From: Punica granatum | Taxonomy: Eukaryota; Streptophyta; Magnoliopsida; Myrtales; Lythraceae | DNA length: 64,000 nucleotides | Assembly: GCF_007655135.1 (NCBI RefSeq) | Contig: NC_045129.1 | Location: 8,556,001 to 8,620,000 of the forward strand | Direction of reading: 5' to 3' | Part shown: one piece after another, positions 21,353-32,953 of the stretch | Layout: every line of letters starts with the position of its first letter | Numbering within the stretch: the stretch's first letter is position 1 | Translations under genes and position numbers: made by a program | The notes under the pieces: model-generated | What the model saw: the letters and a program-made list of their open reading frames with translations, nothing else | What the model was told of the DNA's origin: nothing | Database searches by the model: none

Positions 21353-22187
21353 AAATCAATTAATAAAGAACAATAATTAGAGGTAGCACCGATATTAATT
21401 TGAAAGTACCACCGAAAAGGAGGCGGCTGAGGTGGTGAGTTGACGCCTTTATAAAATAAAGAAAAATAATAAATGATTCACCGAAAAAAAACACCCAAAA
21501 AAAATAAAATAAATTATGTGATTATTCATAATTGAGAGAGCTTTACTTCTTAGTAAGTTATATGAATTAGTTGGAGCCAATTAAACTTTTTAGATATTAG
21601 TTGATGGAAAAAATATTTTAATTATAATGCAGTCAATCAAACGATTTTTCCATTTTCTTAGCTGACCCTACAATCTATAAAAAGTTTCATTTATTTATTT
21701 TTTAATCCTTCAGTATGGATACCTTGGGCTCACATGAGAATATAAAATATCATTTATTTTCAGAGAGATAAGATTTGGATCCCACAAATATAATTTCATT
21801 GCAATCTAAAAATTCCATATATTTCACATCCAAAATCTTTACTAAGCACGGTTGTAAAGTTTTAATTCGGAGAAATAATTACATTAATTTTGCAACAAAA
21901 TACTGTAAAATACGATGTGAAATTCGGATTTTGAAATGTAAAATGTACACTTTATATCGAATTAAGCGGCCCACGTGAGGCTTTAAAACCTCTTGTGTGG
22001 TGGTGATCACAGAGTAAGAAGGGGCTTAGTGGCGGATCAACACCGGTGTAGAACAGAAGACGAGGGAGATTGCAAAAAATGGTATGAGTCGATTATCCTT
22101 TTTGAGATGCTTGGTATAAAATTAGTGTCTCTATTAATCAATTTTTTTCAGTGCGCACCAACTAGTATTTAGAAGATCATACATATA

Positions 22188-22219
<32 letters not shown>

Positions 22220-22589
22220 GATCTTCACATTAATATAAAATCTATATGTTTGAAAGTAAAAATGTGAATAATTGATCACATGAGATTTAATTCGAAAAGC
22301 ATCACATACTGGTGATTATATGATCAGTATAAGCATTAAATATTCACATACTGGTAATATAAGAATTAAATATTTAAAAATTAAGATGTCACAAAATATT
22401 ATTTTACAAAAAAAAGTGAAGATTAAAGTTTTTAAAAGTATTTAGATAAATCAATGAAGCATGACAAGATCGATGGTTATCTATACTTCTATATAAAGGA
22501 AATCTTTGGGGTTCCCACGTACTATTATAATTCGTACTAAGCAAATTAAGTTGGTCCTTTATTTTTTTGAGTATGTACTTTGGTATTCG

Positions 22590-22745
22590 GAAACTCATCC
22601 AACCTCAATTAATCCAGCATGAGTCAGGTCGGCCCACTAAGAGGGTAAAGCTCCATCAGCATGATTTTTTTCCACCCACAATACTCGAACCTCGAAACTT
22701 TGCTTAAGGGGAACAATCGCTGGACCGGTTGAACCAACTTATATT
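22590..22745 (-). repeat. SINE-like repeat, family S2 (minus)
   Basis: Duplicate of the copy at 5790-5955, within segmental copy 2. Confidence 0.45.
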
Positions 22746-24678
22746 GGTAAGTCGGTCATTTATTTAACAAATGATATATATGTGAATGACTAATACAGAA
22801 TAAAAAGAGATCTAATTCTTCCTGAGAATTTTACGCATAGTAAATATAGGTCGAGAATAACTAAAGTGGGTCAATTCAGACGGTTTGACGCTTGCTCTCT
22901 TCAAATAGGGTTTCGAATTCGAGTATTGTGAATTGAGAAAATTCACATCGGGAAAGCTAGTAATGGCCGGTCTGGTTTTTCCTCTTAATTATCAGGCACG
23001 CTAAACAAATTACAAAAGAACTCATCTATTCATGGATTTTAAATACTAGAACAAAATCTGAAAATAAATATTCACAAATACTACATCATATGTAAATTAG
23101 ATCTAGAATGTTCTAAAGATATAGACTACAATAATTTATCGATTTTATTTCAAATATTATTTTGCTGTATTATATACACGTAATCACTCTTAATTATAAC
23201 CTCCTCCAATTTCATATCGACTGCGTACATGTTGATAGGACCGGGTGACTGTTAGAAGTAAACAAACAAGAATATCTTCCTTCCACTTGGTGCAAGGGTA
23301 GGACCGACAATATTTGACTCGACATAATAACACGACACGAATACGATACGAAGTTAAACAGGTTTGGGTTGAGGTTTTTCTATATTCGGTCCAAACCGGT
23401 TCAACCCTTTTAGACATGGCTAATAAACGTGTCTTAATGGGTTGAATCCGCATAGCCCGATTAGACACGATTAAACCTGTTTATTTAGACTTGTTTAATT
23501 GTGTTATTTAATCGTGTCATCTGTTAACCCGTTTATCTAACCAAATTTACCAATATACCCTTCCACTAACCCTAATTTTGAAATTCCTCCTGTGGTGCTT
23601 GCCTAAGTTGCCTTCCCATTCCTATTCCTGTAGCGCTGTAGGTTGTAACCCTAACCCGTAACCCTTCGTGACTTCGTCCCTTTCTGGCTTCCTACTTCGG
23701 TTCCGCCTCCACCTCTGTCAGTAGAAGAAGCCTCCACCGCTCCATAGTCCACGATCCGCTCCGCATTTCTACTCGACCCTGCGACCTTGGACCCCCGCGA
23801 CCGCGACCCCGCGAACCTCGACTCGAGCCCTCTCTCCGACCTTAGAGTCTCAAACTATGTGACGTCGGCTCAGTCCTCGACCTTGAACCCGCGACCACGA
23901 CCCTCGAGCCCTGGATCTCGAGCCGTCTCTAATTGTTCAGACGTTGCGACGTCACCGAGACCTCAGACGAAGTCGACCTCGACCCCAGCTCAACCTCACG
24001 AGCACGACCTCGACCTCAGGTATCCTTGCTGGCTGCTCTGCAGACCTCGCCCGCCGCACTCCTCTTCCCTGCTCTGCTTTGCTACATCTTTGATTTCATC
24101 CAATTTTTCACTTTGTTTTGCCGCATCAAATTAATTGATCAAAAACTCCTTTTAGGCCTCACGATTTCAATTTCCATAAGCATCCACCCGAATTCTCGTT
24201 CTAAGTCCTATCCGGGGGCGTAACATTTTCTTATTCTGGCAATTCCGACTTTGATTTCTCTTGCACTTGTTCGTCAAATTAATGCTGCTTGTTGATTGAG
24301 ATTTTTGAAATTCAATTACTTGTTGAATACTTGCAATTGATTAGCTAAGCATCTTGTGCTGCAATTGATTAAAGACTCTATATATGCTGCAGATTAAAGA
24401 TTCTATAGAACTAATTAAAGTGGAAGGATACTACTGAGTTGAATACTTGCAATTGATTAGCTAAGAAACTTTGCTGCTTGTTGCTTGTCTGATTCCGGTT
24501 GGTTTGTCTATCCGTTTTATTGAAGAGCCTCTAATTCCTTTAGGTATGCGTCGATAACTGCATCTTGGAATGATTGTCTTGTTATGGCCTTCTCTTGTGA
24601 AGATCGATAAGTTTGAGACGAGTTTGAGTTCTTCGATTCCTATGCAATTCAGTTTCTGACTTCATGTATGTTCTGCAG

Positions 24679-24775
24679 CTGAGTCATTACTCCTCCTACG
24701 ACGGAGTGTTATATTGCGAACCCCATTTCGATCACCTCTTCAAGATGACTGGACGATTAGATAAAAGTTTTGAAG
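24679..24775 (+). pseudogene. Captured exon of a plant LIM-domain gene
   Basis: 97 bp with both splice borders kept (TTCTGCAG before, AAG|GTGAT after). It encodes the end of the first LIM domain of plant two-LIM proteins (WLIM/PLIM type): GVLYCEPHFDHLFKMTG, then LDKSFEG. The Cys and the His/Asp of the last zinc site are present. No neighbouring LIM exon was found, so this is a fragment inside the hAT-like element, probably with some intron sequence on its left (24230-24678). Family members bind actin or act as transcription factors, but this fragment should do neither. Confidence 0.75.
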
Positions 24776-24865
24776 GTGATTGTAAACATATATATTTATA
24801 TATGTTTATGTTCCTTATGATGATGAATGCCTACTTTGGAAGCATCAATGATATGATGCTATTAC

Positions 24866-26744
24866 TGTTAGTGATATGCCCTAAAGCCTGATTTATATAT
24901 TTGGATAATTCCTTTTATGGCAATAAAATTTATTCTATTATTCGTATATTGTCTATGTTTATTAGAATAAAGTCCTTAAGATATTTTGAATGGTTCATTC
25001 TTAAGAGTTAAGAATATGAGTGACGAAATAATTCAGTAAGAATATCTTTAAACTATTCACGATCGTAGGAGACTGAACTGGACATTATTTCTCTAGATAG
25101 ATCGTCACTTCTGTCTGTTTCCATTATTAGTATACAGATACTAATGAAGATGGAGTAGTGAGTCTCATGCTATTTGATAACTGTTATCATGACAGATATG
25201 TTGATACTTATATGATAAGTAGTCGAATGTGACGTGCATATAATATTCATATGGTAATTTATTAATGTCAATGAATGTTATCTGGATCGTATTAGTGCAT
25301 ATAATCCTTAGACCTGAGATGAAACGCTATCTCAAGTATAGGTGATTAGGATTTGCTACTGCTAATATATTTGTGCTTAGCATGAGTATTCGGCAGATAG
25401 TGGTCATAGTTAGTTATACTTGGAGTTAGGTATCCGATCAAGACGGAATTCACTAACCTGAGTAAACAGGGAAAAGGTCCTATGGTTATGAGCTTTGTTC
25501 TAGATCGAAAAATCCTCAGCCGAGGTAGATAGACTCGAATAGAAAAGAGTTTATGTTCAAGTACTACAGATTTAAGAATGAAATTAAAGAGTCCATATAA
25601 TCGGCTATAGAGTTTGGCATTTACCGTAACTCTAGCTAAATCGAGATCTTGTTATGAAGGGATTCAATGCATGGCATATACGATCAGAGGTTCATCAGAA
25701 TGTTGTAATTATACATTCGTCATCATTTGGATTCTCACGATATGCTGCTAGGTGTCACTCGTGAACTTTGGGAATCTATGGCATTTTGGGAATTATGATT
25801 TTGGTTACAGAAAGAGTTTCTGGTAGTGTCAAATGATTTGATAATATAATCCCATTGCCATTTGATAATGAACCTAGTTAGTCACACGCGATGAGCATGT
25901 TTAAACCGAGAAAAGAATTAATTCTAATTTAGGAATTAATTATCGAACGAGGTTTGCAATGTGGTCGTAAGGGTGCTAGCACATTCCAAAGCCAAGTTCA
26001 ATATCAAGGATAAATCTAATTAAGGAAATACGATAGTTTCCTTATTTGGAGAGTTTCTATAAATAGATTGTCTATTGATGGAAACTCGTGACAAGGACTT
26101 GTTTGATCTTTCTTTCTTATAACAAGGGCAAGTCATTGGATGACTGAAGTGTGAGGACTCATTTGTGATTTATTAATTAATGTGGATTAATTAATAATTG
26201 CATTTTAGTCCTTAGGGTAAAGATATATATAGATATGTTGTTACAGATAACCACACAACACAATCGATCATCAACCAATATTAGAGAGAAAGAGAGAAGG
26301 TTTCGACTGAAGCAATAACAACAACTCAGCTACACAAATCCCAAGGCCGATCGGAGTTCTTTTTTGTTTTGGTTTGGCGTTTCGATGTTGTCCTTGATGT
26401 CCTTGAAGAGATCCTTTCATTCCGTGACGATTCCGTTCGAGATCGGTGACCTAGATTGGAGTGTACGGGTCGAGAGGAGTCTAATCTAGGTGGAGACGTG
26501 CTCGTGTGGACAAACTAGAGACCGGACACTTGGACGGTTAGTTTGATCGACTCGAATCAACAAGGTTAGTATAAAAGTCTAAACTTTTCTTGTAGATTCG
26601 ATATATGATGTTGTATATTCGTTTAGAAGGCAATTCTTATGTCAAGATATGATCTTGAAGTTTTCGATTAAACGAGCACGCGATGAAAATTTGATTTTTA
26701 CCGTAATTAACTTTTCCGCTGCGCACGTGCTCGGTTTTCTAACA
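24866..26744. mobile_element. Solo LTR nested in the hAT-like element
   Basis: Starts TGTTAGTGATATGCCC and ends GGTTTTCTAACA, so the termini are TGTTAG and CTAACA. It is flanked by exact 5-bp duplications ATTAC (24861-24865 and 26745-26749). No second LTR, primer-binding site or polyprotein is present, so this is a solo LTR left by LTR-LTR recombination. The start resembles LTRs of plant Copia elements; that family call is from memory of the motif. Confidence 0.85.
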
Positions 26745-26866
26745 ATTACAAGTTATTGTAATCTATTTTAAGACTAGACTTATATCTCATGATCTTTGTA
26801 CTTCCTAGATTATGATCCATTTCTATGAATGAAATGAGCATGGTTAACTTGTTAGAAATTTCTGTT

Positions 26867-27110
26867 TGGAATAAACAGGTCGTAATCGTGTTAATGTGTC
26901 AAATAAACGGGTCGGGTTAACGTTTTGAATAAACGGGTCGTGTTAACGTGTAGGTATAATCGGGTTGATCGGATAAACGGGTCGTGTTAACGTGTCCGTG
27001 TAACCGGACTTAATCGAATAAACGGGTCGTGTTAACATGTCGGGTAACCGGTTATAATCGTGTCATGTATGGACATGTGTACTTATTATGACACGTTTCG
27101 ATAAACAGAT
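26867..27110. repeat. Subterminal tandem repeats of the hAT-like element
   Basis: The motif ATAAACGGGTCGTGTTAACG recurs four to five times with variation, spaced 25-50 bp apart. Related CGTGTC-type words appear in reverse near the left end (23320-23520). Such arrays are typical transposase-binding regions in hAT elements. Confidence 0.6.
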
Positions 27111-27285
27111 TCAAACGTATCATGTTCGGATTAACACGGATATAAACAGGTCATGTTCGTATTTTCAAAACCTGACCTATTTAATAAACGTATCGTGTAC
27201 GGGTTATAACTTTGATGACACGAACTCATTTAGACACAATAAGTATAAACACGATACAACCCGAATTGTTAGCCCTATGCAGGGG

Positions 27286-27550
27286 CCCATCCGACCTTTA
27301 GAAAAGCACCAGCAGGAGGAACTTTTGGAGAGGTGGTCGGGTCAACCATAGAAAGCTCAGGAAACTTTTGTCCCGACAACATAAAATCATTAATTCCTTC
27401 TTTTGGTCATTAATTACTATCATTAGCTCACCCTGTATGTCAGCTCCACGCCAAACGCCCAGCCGCCCCTTCACTATAAGTACGCTCATACTGCATCAAA
27501 CCCTTCTCCACCTCCTCTCTTTTACCACCAAATAACAACCGCATCCAATG
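27286..27550 (+). promoter_or_regulatory. CAD promoter relic without a gene
   Basis: Contains the conserved block GCTCACCCTGTATGTCAGCTCC (27426-27447), then TATAAGTA-type sequence and CTCATACTGCAT with a CT-rich leader. This order is the same as ahead of CAD E and F. The expected coding exon does not follow; instead an S2-like repeat begins near 27570. A CAD copy once stood here or was cut off by rearrangement. Confidence 0.5.
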
Positions 27551-28623
27551 TACGGGCTGTATCACTTCGTCAAATATAAGATTTCATATTCAAATCTTAT
27601 GAATGTAAAAGAATTCACGATTGAAAAAGATTTTTCATTTAGTGTATTAACCCTGCTTGAACCAGGATTAGTCGGGTTCTATTCAATTTCTCGATACCAG
27701 GTGGTGCAGACAAAATATTATTGTGTATTTGGATTGTTAAGAGAACTGGGACAGTAATACCAATGGGATGCTTCAATTGGAATGTGCCTAGATATTCCTT
27801 CTATATTACAATCCCTAAATTATCATTTGATATATAATACAATTATTGTAAATCTTATAATACAATTATCATTTGGCTTTTATTAAAGGCCAATGTCGTC
27901 CACCTCGACCATCACAGGTTCTTTTAGTGAGAACTATTCAAATATTTATTGTCGCAACGTTTACTGTACATCTTATTTCTCGTACTGTGCCGTAGCTTTG
28001 TTCATGGTCCCTCCACCGTCGTATTTGATGGAGAAATTCTAGCCAGCCCATGCCTGCTTAGGTCAGCCAGGACCGGCTTCAAACTTGATCGGTGAATCTT
28101 GGGCGAAGTCAGCGTCCTCAGTGTTTGGAGTCAGTTGACTTCAATGTAGACTGATGACCTTCATAGACAGCACCTTGAGTATATTTGGCTTCCAATTTTA
28201 CGTAATGACAGCGCTGGTTTCTTGGGTTATATATAGTTATGTCAGAATTGACTTTGGGATCCATCCCTGGAAGATATATTACGTAAGACTAGAGCTCGAA
28301 CCTAGGTTGAACTCACGTGGGATCAATCAATCGACCCTTCTAGGCTAATAATATGTAACCCCGTTATTATCATGGGAAGGTACTGACCCTCTTGTCGATG
28401 CATTATATTAGTCGGAATCGACCCAGTCACAGGGATTCCAAACCAGATGCTCTGAACTACTGATGCTTATAAAGGGAATATAAAATCGACTTTACTTGGT
28501 TGATCAAAATAGGCCTCCACCAGCTTACCAAAAAATAGGTTCTCGACCACCAAGCATGAAAATTCACAGCTAGCGGAGGGAAGACAGAATAACCTTGTAA
28601 CGAGTGGCGACTGCCTTCTGTCC

Positions 28624-28624
<1 letters not shown>

Positions 28625-28658
<34 letters not shown>
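28625..28658. repeat. Poly-C tract
   Basis: 34 C in a row. Sister copies have only seven C (about 663-669) or none (about 14305), so this is a recent slippage expansion, or its length may be an assembly estimate. Confidence 0.8.
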
Positions 28659-28701
28659 TTTGTATGCTTAAATATACGACAACAGGGTGCGTGTCATATG
28701 C

Positions 28702-31700
28702 TGTGCGCACCCGAATTTTATCTCGTCGGGGCACGCGTGCGTGTGCCTATACAACGCGGCTTGGGAGTGTCCACCTTCCCAGCGACGCGCGACGGACGCA
28801 CGTGAGAAGAAGTCACCACTTGCCATTTTACGACCCGAAAGTCGAGGGCCGGCAAGTTACCGGGGTTTAGGAGTACAGGGTACACCTAATTACTAAGGCA
28901 TACGGTCTGCGAAACCCGAGGTTCCGAAATTCGAGGGTTCTGTTACATGCGAGCCTATATCTCGCACGCTCTATCGATACTCTAGCTTGTCTAGGCTTGC
29001 TATTTTAAATTAATTACCGCTTAATTAAGTCCCGCTCATCTTACACGTTTTGACACCGTAAATTCGAAGAAACACTCCGACCGTCCACTCTCCGACCGGG
29101 ATTTTTACATGAATAAATGTACAACATAAATCCTTACATTGTTCTCTCGAATAAATAAAATACAAATTACAGCAACTGAATCTCGGTCGGTTCGCGTTCG
29201 ATTATTATTCCACTCATGCTCATCGTGTGGTTTGAAAAGACGAGAATTGAAATTAAGATGCGCGCTCAGTGTTGGGGGATTGGACCCCGTGATCTACGAT
29301 TGGGGCATTGGACCCCATATGGATCGTATCCTAAAGGATCGGAGTCGATCCGCATAACAAACAAGTACAAGAATGTAACAAGCGGGCACAAATAAACAAA
29401 CAATGAGGTTTTGTTATTGCCGAATTTATGTGAATTAACCGATTATTAACTGGGGTATCTTGACATGCAAATCCTACCCTAAAGCAGACAAAGTGGGTAC
29501 AGGATGTGAATCGATTAGAGATCGCCTCGGAAAGGTATTTCGCATTTGGCATTATTTTCCGAGGACCTGACGTACGTGACGTCTGTTGTCAAGCCTCGTG
29601 TTTGTGGGTGGCTTTTAGGATTGTTCTATGTTGTGACACTACGGTTGTTACAGGTTATACTAAACATGTATTCCGCCCGTGAATCCAAGAACTTAGTGCC
29701 TATCCCTCTATTGCCCGTTTTTGTCTTAACCAAGTACATGATTAGTTCGGTATTTGTATTTTGTGCCTATCCACCAGAACTAACTACCCGAGAGTATGCT
29801 AGAATAATAAAAACTCATCGGTCGGATAGAGCGGACTATGCAGATGAAGTTGTGCCTAGACAGGTAGCACATCCCTATCCTGATACAGTAATGTTTCTGT
29901 TATTCTAATCCTAAGGGTATCGCTAAGTTGCAAATAGACGATTTTGCCCTTGAGGTGAAAATTATTTTCGAAAAAGAGAGATTACGCGGTGCGGACCACC
30001 TCGGCCTGTAACCGGTGCTAACCGATCCCCTGAACCTTCCAGGATTGTCAAGAACCCTAAAAAGCCAAAATATCGGTTAATCTATCCGGAAGTGATCTAA
30101 GAAGAACTTCCAAGTCCCGACCTGAGTTTCCTGAAATCAGGTGAGGCCTCGAGTCAAGACGCGCAAGTCCTTCCTAGACATACATGTCACATCGAGCCAC
30201 GTGTCTCGGGTTTTGTAAAATTTGCAAGTTTTGAAAAGTGCACCAACGCATGTTTGCAACCTATCGACGCGTGTTACCGGTTTATTACCAATTTGTGCAA
30301 AATTATTAGGGTCAAGTTAGTTAATTAATCGCATGAACGTCCCAATTACCCCGTTAGTGGATTTATTGATTAAATCAATTAATGTTTTGCCAAATGCTCT
30401 AAATATGCGGGTTTCAGACCGTCGAGCCGATCATTGATGGACCGTCCAATTTAAATCCTAATTCCCGACCACCTTGGGATTAAAAATTAATTTTAGGTCG
30501 AGTTTGCATGATTAAACCAATTCATGTGAGGTTTAGATTAAAACGAGAAAATAAGGCATTTAAACACGAACCAAGAGCACACCATCACATCAAGCACGAC
30601 AAAACATACATATTTTACGCAATCGGTGCCGTCATGATTATGATAAACACATTCAAACGGGGCACACATGTTGTTGGTCGGACATCCAAGTAGGAAAGGA
30701 TTGGGTATCTTTAGAAAATGTCCAGGGACTGATTTGAATAATTTTAAAAGAATAGGGACTGATTTGAAAATTCGGATAAAGTATCAGGAGACTGATTTGA
30801 AAATTCTAAAAATGGGGACTGTGTGAAATTGCTGAAATGTCCCAGGACTGGTTTGAAATGGATTTCAAAATTCGGGCTGATCTGAAAAGTGAAAAATTGC
30901 CCCAGGGACCAAACTGAAACAACTTTAAAAGTTTCCGGAACTGGTTTAAAAATCCTGAAAAATTCAGGGACTGATTGGAACGTGCTGAAAATGGCCGGGA
31001 CTCGACTGAAACGAAATTTAAAATTTAGGATAGATCTGAAAAGGGTGGAAAATTTCCCTGAACTGAAACAACTTTAAAAGTTCCTTGGGATGCTTGAAAA
31101 ATTCTGGGAATTTCAAGGACTGAATGAGAAATGGTAAAAATGACTGGGACTTGACTGAAAAGAATTTTAAAATTCGGGGCAGATCTGGAAAATAAAAATG
31201 CGTCCTCTGGACTGAAATGCGACAAAATAGAGAGATCGTAAAATCGAGTTCGGGATAAATCCAATCACCCACGCAACCCAATAACACTCATTTTACATCA
31301 TATCCATCCAAGCAAACGTTAATATTCAAAAATGGAGCCTGAAACATGCCACTAAGTCGAGAATTTACCTAGTTCGGAAAGTTAATGGTGATTCTGTAAA
31401 TAAAAAAAATTTAAAAGGTTAAAAATTCGTCGGGCGAGTTGGGTCGGGCTGTGACGGGCCGAGATCCGGTGGGGGTGGACTGGGCCGAGTGGGCTGGACT
31501 GGCTACTGGGCCGAAGGGATTCGGACGGATGGGGGTGAACCGAGCCGGATTGGACTCCTGTTGAAACGGGCTGGGCCGCCGGACGCTGTCTGGGCCGCTA
31601 GACTAGGCTACTACCTGTGCTGGCCCGGAGAGGAGGAACCCCGGTTAGGAAGGAAACGAAATAGAGAGAATGAGAAATCGGGGTGAGGAACCGAGGGAGA

Positions 31701-31850
31701 ATCCGGGTCGGGCGAGCTGTGGGCATCGGGGACGAGTCGCGTGCGAGAGGAGGAGGAGGGAGACGGAGAGTCGAGCTGTGGGAAGAGCTACGTGTGGCAA
31801 AATGACTATTTTGCCCCCTAGAGCCGGTGGACCAGAATTGGGTGCTGACA
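28702..31850. mobile_element. Solo LTR, 3.15 kb
   Basis: Interrupts the duplicated flank exactly between TATGC (28697-28701) and TATGC (31851-31855), a perfect 5-bp target duplication. The element begins TGTGCGCACCC and ends GGGTGCTGACA, giving inverted TGT/ACA termini. The unfilled site is readable at about 14338-14358. Inside are a degenerate array of GGGACTGATTTGAAA-type words (30718-31220) and a GC-rich 3' part. There is no second LTR, reverse transcriptase or gag, so it is most simply a long solo LTR; a short non-autonomous element is less likely. Open frames inside show no domain. Confidence 0.85.
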
Positions 31851-31904
31851 TATGCCACTTCCAACAATTAAAAGTAATGTATATCATTGACGAAAAATTT
31901 ATTT

Positions 31905-32090
31905 GAACAACGACCTGGATTGGTTCCAGTGGTTCAACACTTGCTCTCCTTAAATAAAGTTTTGGGTTCGAGTCTTATGAATAGAAAAAAATGCATGATC
32001 AAAGAATTTTACCTCGAGTGAGCCGACTTGGTTCGAACTGGATTAATCGGAGCCCATCGAGTTTTCGATTGAATACCAAGGATCACATCC
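31905..32090 (+). repeat. SINE-like repeat, family S2
   Basis: Counterpart of 748-920 and 14420-14600, immediately right of the solo LTR. Confidence 0.5.
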
Positions 32091-32799
32091 AAAAAAAATT
32101 ATTTGAAGAAGTTTTGTCACATTCAGGATAAAATTAATACATAAATATGCACAATCCCATGGCCAGTAATACGGAAATGGAATTTTTATTTTGGTGTGCA
32201 AAACGGAATTAGTCTGAATCAATACGACGATGGACAAGAAATTTTATTTTTTAGGTGAAAACAAAAAAAGCACCAAGATTTGGGATGAAATGTGAACGGT
32301 GGAAAAGTTCCATGCATAGAGACTAGAGAGAGAATGACGGAGTTCTTCGGTCATCGACATGTCTCGTTCTGCTTGTACTAAGAGAAAATTAATTCATAGG
32401 CTGCGGCCCCAAATTCAAAAATAAAAAAAAATTAGCAAACAAGTTGATTAGTTCAGATGATTCAATACATATTCTTCATAAATAAGGTCTTGAAATTCAC
32501 TAAAAAAATAAAGATTTAAATTTAAGTCTTAAGAGTAAAAAAAATTCACTATATGAAATTTTTTACTTTTAATGGACCAATCATGTTTAAACTTGGATTA
32601 ACTCATTGAAATTTTGGATATAAGGTGGTTGACACCGGAAAAAAAAAAAAAAAAGAAGAAGACAATTTAGCATTTGATGATGGAACTTTCAAATGCGATG
32701 ATGTCCGACGTACTTGTCAACAATGTCATTATTATATCCATTTTTTAATAGGCTATATCATTATTATATACATATAAATGATATAGTCTTAACTAATTA

Positions 32800-32821
32800 G
32801 CTCACCCGGTATGTCATCGTC
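32800..32821 (+). promoter_or_regulatory. Conserved CAD upstream block (CAD D)
   Basis: Reads GCTCACCCGGTATGTCATCG, ending 133 bp before the start codon. A TATAAATA lies near 32838-32845. Confidence 0.55.
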
Positions 32822-32953
32822 GCCCTTTTCGCTCGTTATAAATACGTGATTAAAGGCTTCCTAGCTTCTCGATAACCTTTCATATACATTGGTAGCTCTC
32901 TTTCGATCATAAGCTATTCTCCACTTCATCTCAGAGATCATATAGGACATCGG

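Larger units (their letters stand above)
18290..23290. repeat. Segmental duplication, copy 2 (carries CAD C)
   Basis: Collinear with 1021-6590, including introns and spacers. It continues past the hAT-like element at 27278-27970. Landmarks differing from copy 1 include an ATT microsatellite (19286-19315), an AT dinucleotide run near 22190-22220, and loss of about 190 bp near 19110. The spacer 21360-23290 holds only AT-rich sequence and S2 repeats. Confidence 0.85.
23299..27277. mobile_element. hAT-like non-autonomous element carrying a LIM exon
   Basis: Compared with the empty site near 6490, about 4 kb is inserted here. The flanking 8-mers TGCAAGGG (23291-23298) and TGCAGGGG (27278-27285) match at seven of eight bases, as expected for a hAT target duplication. 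The ends are short imperfect inverted repeats: TAGGACCGACAAT at the left, and TAGGGCTAACAAT when the right end is reversed. Both arms carry subterminal CGTGTC/GACACG-type repeats. No transposase is visible. The interior holds a C-rich stretch (23700-24000), a captured LIM-domain exon and a nested solo LTR. Confidence 0.75.

Noticed and set aside
23787..24223. Arg/Pro/Asp-rich frames of 96-115 codons
   Set aside because: They arise from a C-rich, GCGACC-type low-complexity stretch within the hAT-like element; frames and composition do not fit a known protein.
26867..27110. Possible CRISPR-like or satellite array
   Set aside because: Spacing is irregular, units diverge, and the array sits in the subterminal arm of a hAT-like plant element.
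29546..29908. 120-codon plus-strand frame inside the 3.1-kb LTR
   Set aside because: No gag, protease, integrase or reverse-transcriptase motif; it lies wholly within the solo LTR.
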